From: Rhodoferax sp.
GTDB taxonomy: Bacteria > Pseudomonadota > Gammaproteobacteria > Burkholderiales > Burkholderiaceae_C
Length of the DNA: 64,000 nt
Assembly: GCF_013297935.1 (NCBI RefSeq)
Contig: NZ_JAAFIX010000010.1
Location: forward strand, 62,001-126,000
Direction: 5' to 3'
A program made the translations under genes and the position numbers. A model generated the notes under the pieces. That model searched no databases. It saw only the letters and a program-made list of their open reading frames with translations, and had not been told where the DNA came from. This document shows, in pieces, positions 62,789 through 64,000 of the stretch; within the stretch, counting starts at the first letter, position 1; every line of letters starts with the position of its first letter.

Positions 62789-63760
62789 ATGAAGCATATT
62801 TTTGTCTTGGGTGGTACCGGTTTTGTCGGCCGGCACGTGGTGCAAAAACTGGTGAAGCAGGGCTGCACCGTCACGGTGGCCACGCGCCGGGCCCGCCATG
62901 CGCGCGAGTTGCAAATTTTGCCCGGCGTGACCGTGCTCGAAGTCGATGTGCACCAGCAGCAAGCCCTGCAGCAAGCCCTTGCGGGGCACGATGCGGTGAT
63001 CAACCTGGTTGCCATCTTGCATGGCAACGAAGCCGCCTTTCAGCGCACCCATGTAGATTTGCCCGCCACACTAGCCCGCGCTGCTGTGGCAGCCGGTGTG
63101 CACCGGGTGGTGCATGTCAGTGCGCTGGGCGTGAACCCGGCCCAGCCCGATGCCGCCCCCTCTCGCTACCTGCGGAGCAAAGCCCGGGGTGAACTTGTGC
63201 TGCGTCACCCGGAGTTGGCGGTTGCGGTGCTGCGCCCGAGCGTGATATTTGGCGCTGAAGACAAGTTTCTGAACCTGTTCGCGGCGCTGCAAAAAGTGTT
63301 TCCCTTCATGCCGCTGGCAGGCGCCCAAGCCAGGTTTCAGCCCGTGTGGGTAGAAGACGTGGCCGCAGCAGTTGTGCAACTCCTGCATGTCCGCATTGCG
63401 GCGGGGTCAACAGCCGCGTGGGAGGCTACGGGCTCCAAGGTGTATACCCTGGCCGAGCTGGTGCACGGGGCGGGCGCGTGGGCGGGTGTGGCCAATGGCC
63501 GCGGACGCCCTGTGTTGCCTCTGCCCGACTGGGCGGGGCGCCTGCAGGCGGCGCTCATGCAGCTGGCACCCGGCGAGCCCATGATGAGCGCGGACAACCT
63601 CGACTCCATGAAGGTGGACAACGTGGCCTCAGGCCGCTTCCTCGGGCTGGCCGATCTGGGCCTAGTGCCCGCTGCGCTGGAGCCTATAGCCCGGGACTAC
63701 CTCCAAAGAAACCAACCCGGCTACGGTCTTTTAGGTGTGCGCAGGGGCTCGAAACGGTGA
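62789..63760 (+). CDS. NAD(P)-dependent epimerase-like protein (complex I NDUFA9 type)
   Basis: A 323-residue atypical short-chain dehydrogenase with the Rossmann motif GGTGFVGRHV (about 7-16) and the YLRSKARGE region in place of the usual YxxxK. This subfamily resembles the NDUFA9 subunit of respiratory complex I and is common in betaproteobacteria, with unknown substrate. It begins 45 bp after murB, and its 3' end overlaps the convergent receiver gene by 30 bp. Confidence 0.85.
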   Translation: MKHIFVLGGTGFVGRHVVQKLVKQGCTVTVATRRARHARELQILPGVTVLEVDVHQQQALQQALAGHDAVINLVAILHGNEAAFQRTHVDLPATLARAAVAAGVHRVVHVSALGVNPAQPDAAPSRYLRSKARGELVLRHPELAVAVLRPSVIFGAEDKFLNLFAALQKVFPFMPLAGAQARFQPVWVEDVAAAVVQLLHVRIAAGSTAAWEATGSKVYTLAELVHGAGAWAGVANGRGRPVLPLPDWAGRLQAALMQLAPGEPMMSADNLDSMKVDNVASGRFLGLADLGLVPAALEPIARDYLQRNQPGYGLLGVRRGSKR

Positions 63761-64000
63761 GTCTCCGGCCAGGCACTTCTGCATGGCAGATTGCAACTGG
63801 CCGATTTGCACCGGTTTGGTGACAAAGTCATTCACACCAGCCGCCATGGCCTGCTCCTTGGCGTCGTTCATTACATCAGCCGTCAGCACGATGATGGGCA
63901 CCTGTGAAATGGGCCCCTCCATGGCGCGAATAGCGCGGCTGGCGGTCAGCCCGTCCATGACCGGCATGTGCACATCCATCAGCACCAGGTCAAACATCTC
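63731..64000 (-). CDS. receiver domain protein, C-terminal part (runs off the window)
   Basis: About 90 C-terminal residues are visible; the 5' end lies beyond base 64000. They hold the phosphorylation site (LVLMDVHMPVMDG), the conserved Thr (VLTAD) and Lys (FVTKPV) of a receiver, then a short tail. The sequence type resembles receivers at the C-terminus of hybrid histidine kinases, which the missing part may confirm. Confidence 0.85.
   Translation of the reverse strand, partial: EMFDLVLMDVHMPVMDGLTASRAIRAMEGPISQVPIIVLTADVMNDAKEQAMAAGVNDFVTKPVQIGQLQSAMQKCLAGDSPFRAPAHT

Noticed and set aside
1..64000. CRISPR arrays, tRNA or rRNA genes, insertion sequences, prophage genes
   Set aside because: No repeat-spacer pattern, tRNA-like cloverleaf sequence, transposase or phage structural gene was found on reading the window. 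The 54-nt element is spaced irregularly over many kilobases and is not a CRISPR repeat.

Overview
The window reads as a G+C-rich chromosomal segment of a betaproteobacterium, most probably Burkholderiales, family Comamonadaceae (Rhodoferax/Acidovorax/Polaromonas-like). I infer this from protein style and gene neighbourhoods (xdhAB beside a BMP-type ABC transporter and purine deaminases, an FbpABC iron importer, queE-queD-guaD) and from a dispersed short repeat of a kind I remember from that family; no database search was possible. Genes are tightly packed, with many 1-4 bp start/stop overlaps. I saw no tRNA, rRNA, CRISPR array or insertion sequence.

Layout. 1-5527 (minus): start of a Pel-type exopolysaccharide operon, with pelA, a membrane-anchored TPR protein and the N-terminal part of a PelB-like TPR protein. 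5786-7044: an FNR-like regulator, a small membrane protein and a degenerate second copy of the xdhB 3' end. 7067-10771: a GAF/PAS/GGDEF/EAL c-di-GMP protein lying between the two xdhB tails. 10887-25426: a purine block made of xanthine dehydrogenase (xdhAB), a divergent LysR regulator, a nucleoside/purine ABC importer, a Rieske oxygenase translationally coupled to adenine deaminase, the 7-deazaguanine genes queE and queD, and guanine deaminase. Together these could import purines, deaminate adenine and guanine, and oxidise the products towards urate. 25419-32458: small lipoprotein, dCMP deaminase, membrane protein, zinc metallopeptidase, RhlE-type helicase, apaH, a CNNM/CorC-type protein and a DUF218 protein.

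32577-44036 is a signalling island of receiver proteins, HTH-receiver fusions, PAS and hybrid histidine kinases, and a periplasmic sulfite-oxidase-fold protein without the cofactor cysteine. Two neighbouring genes there are broken, one by a frameshift and one by a nonsense codon. 44101-49622 (minus): fbp, pepN, a HAD phosphatase, and prfB with its programmed +1 frameshift. 49675-53588: an iron ABC importer whose permease gene is inverted relative to its partners, with two Fur-box-like palindromes. 53663-64000: alpha/beta hydrolase, acyl-CoA synthetase, aldo-keto reductase, ybaK, plsY, a degenerate HD-GYP protein, a retropepsin-like protease, yajQ, murB, an NDUFA9-like protein and a truncated receiver.

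The most unusual signal is a 54-nt element present ten times. All copies align without gaps, each carries a covarying 5' hairpin and most a second small 3' hairpin, and seven of the ten lie inside protein-coding genes (xdhB, xdhA, guaD, apaH, pepN and twice in the acyl-CoA synthetase). Because 54 nt is 18 codons, the reading frame is kept.
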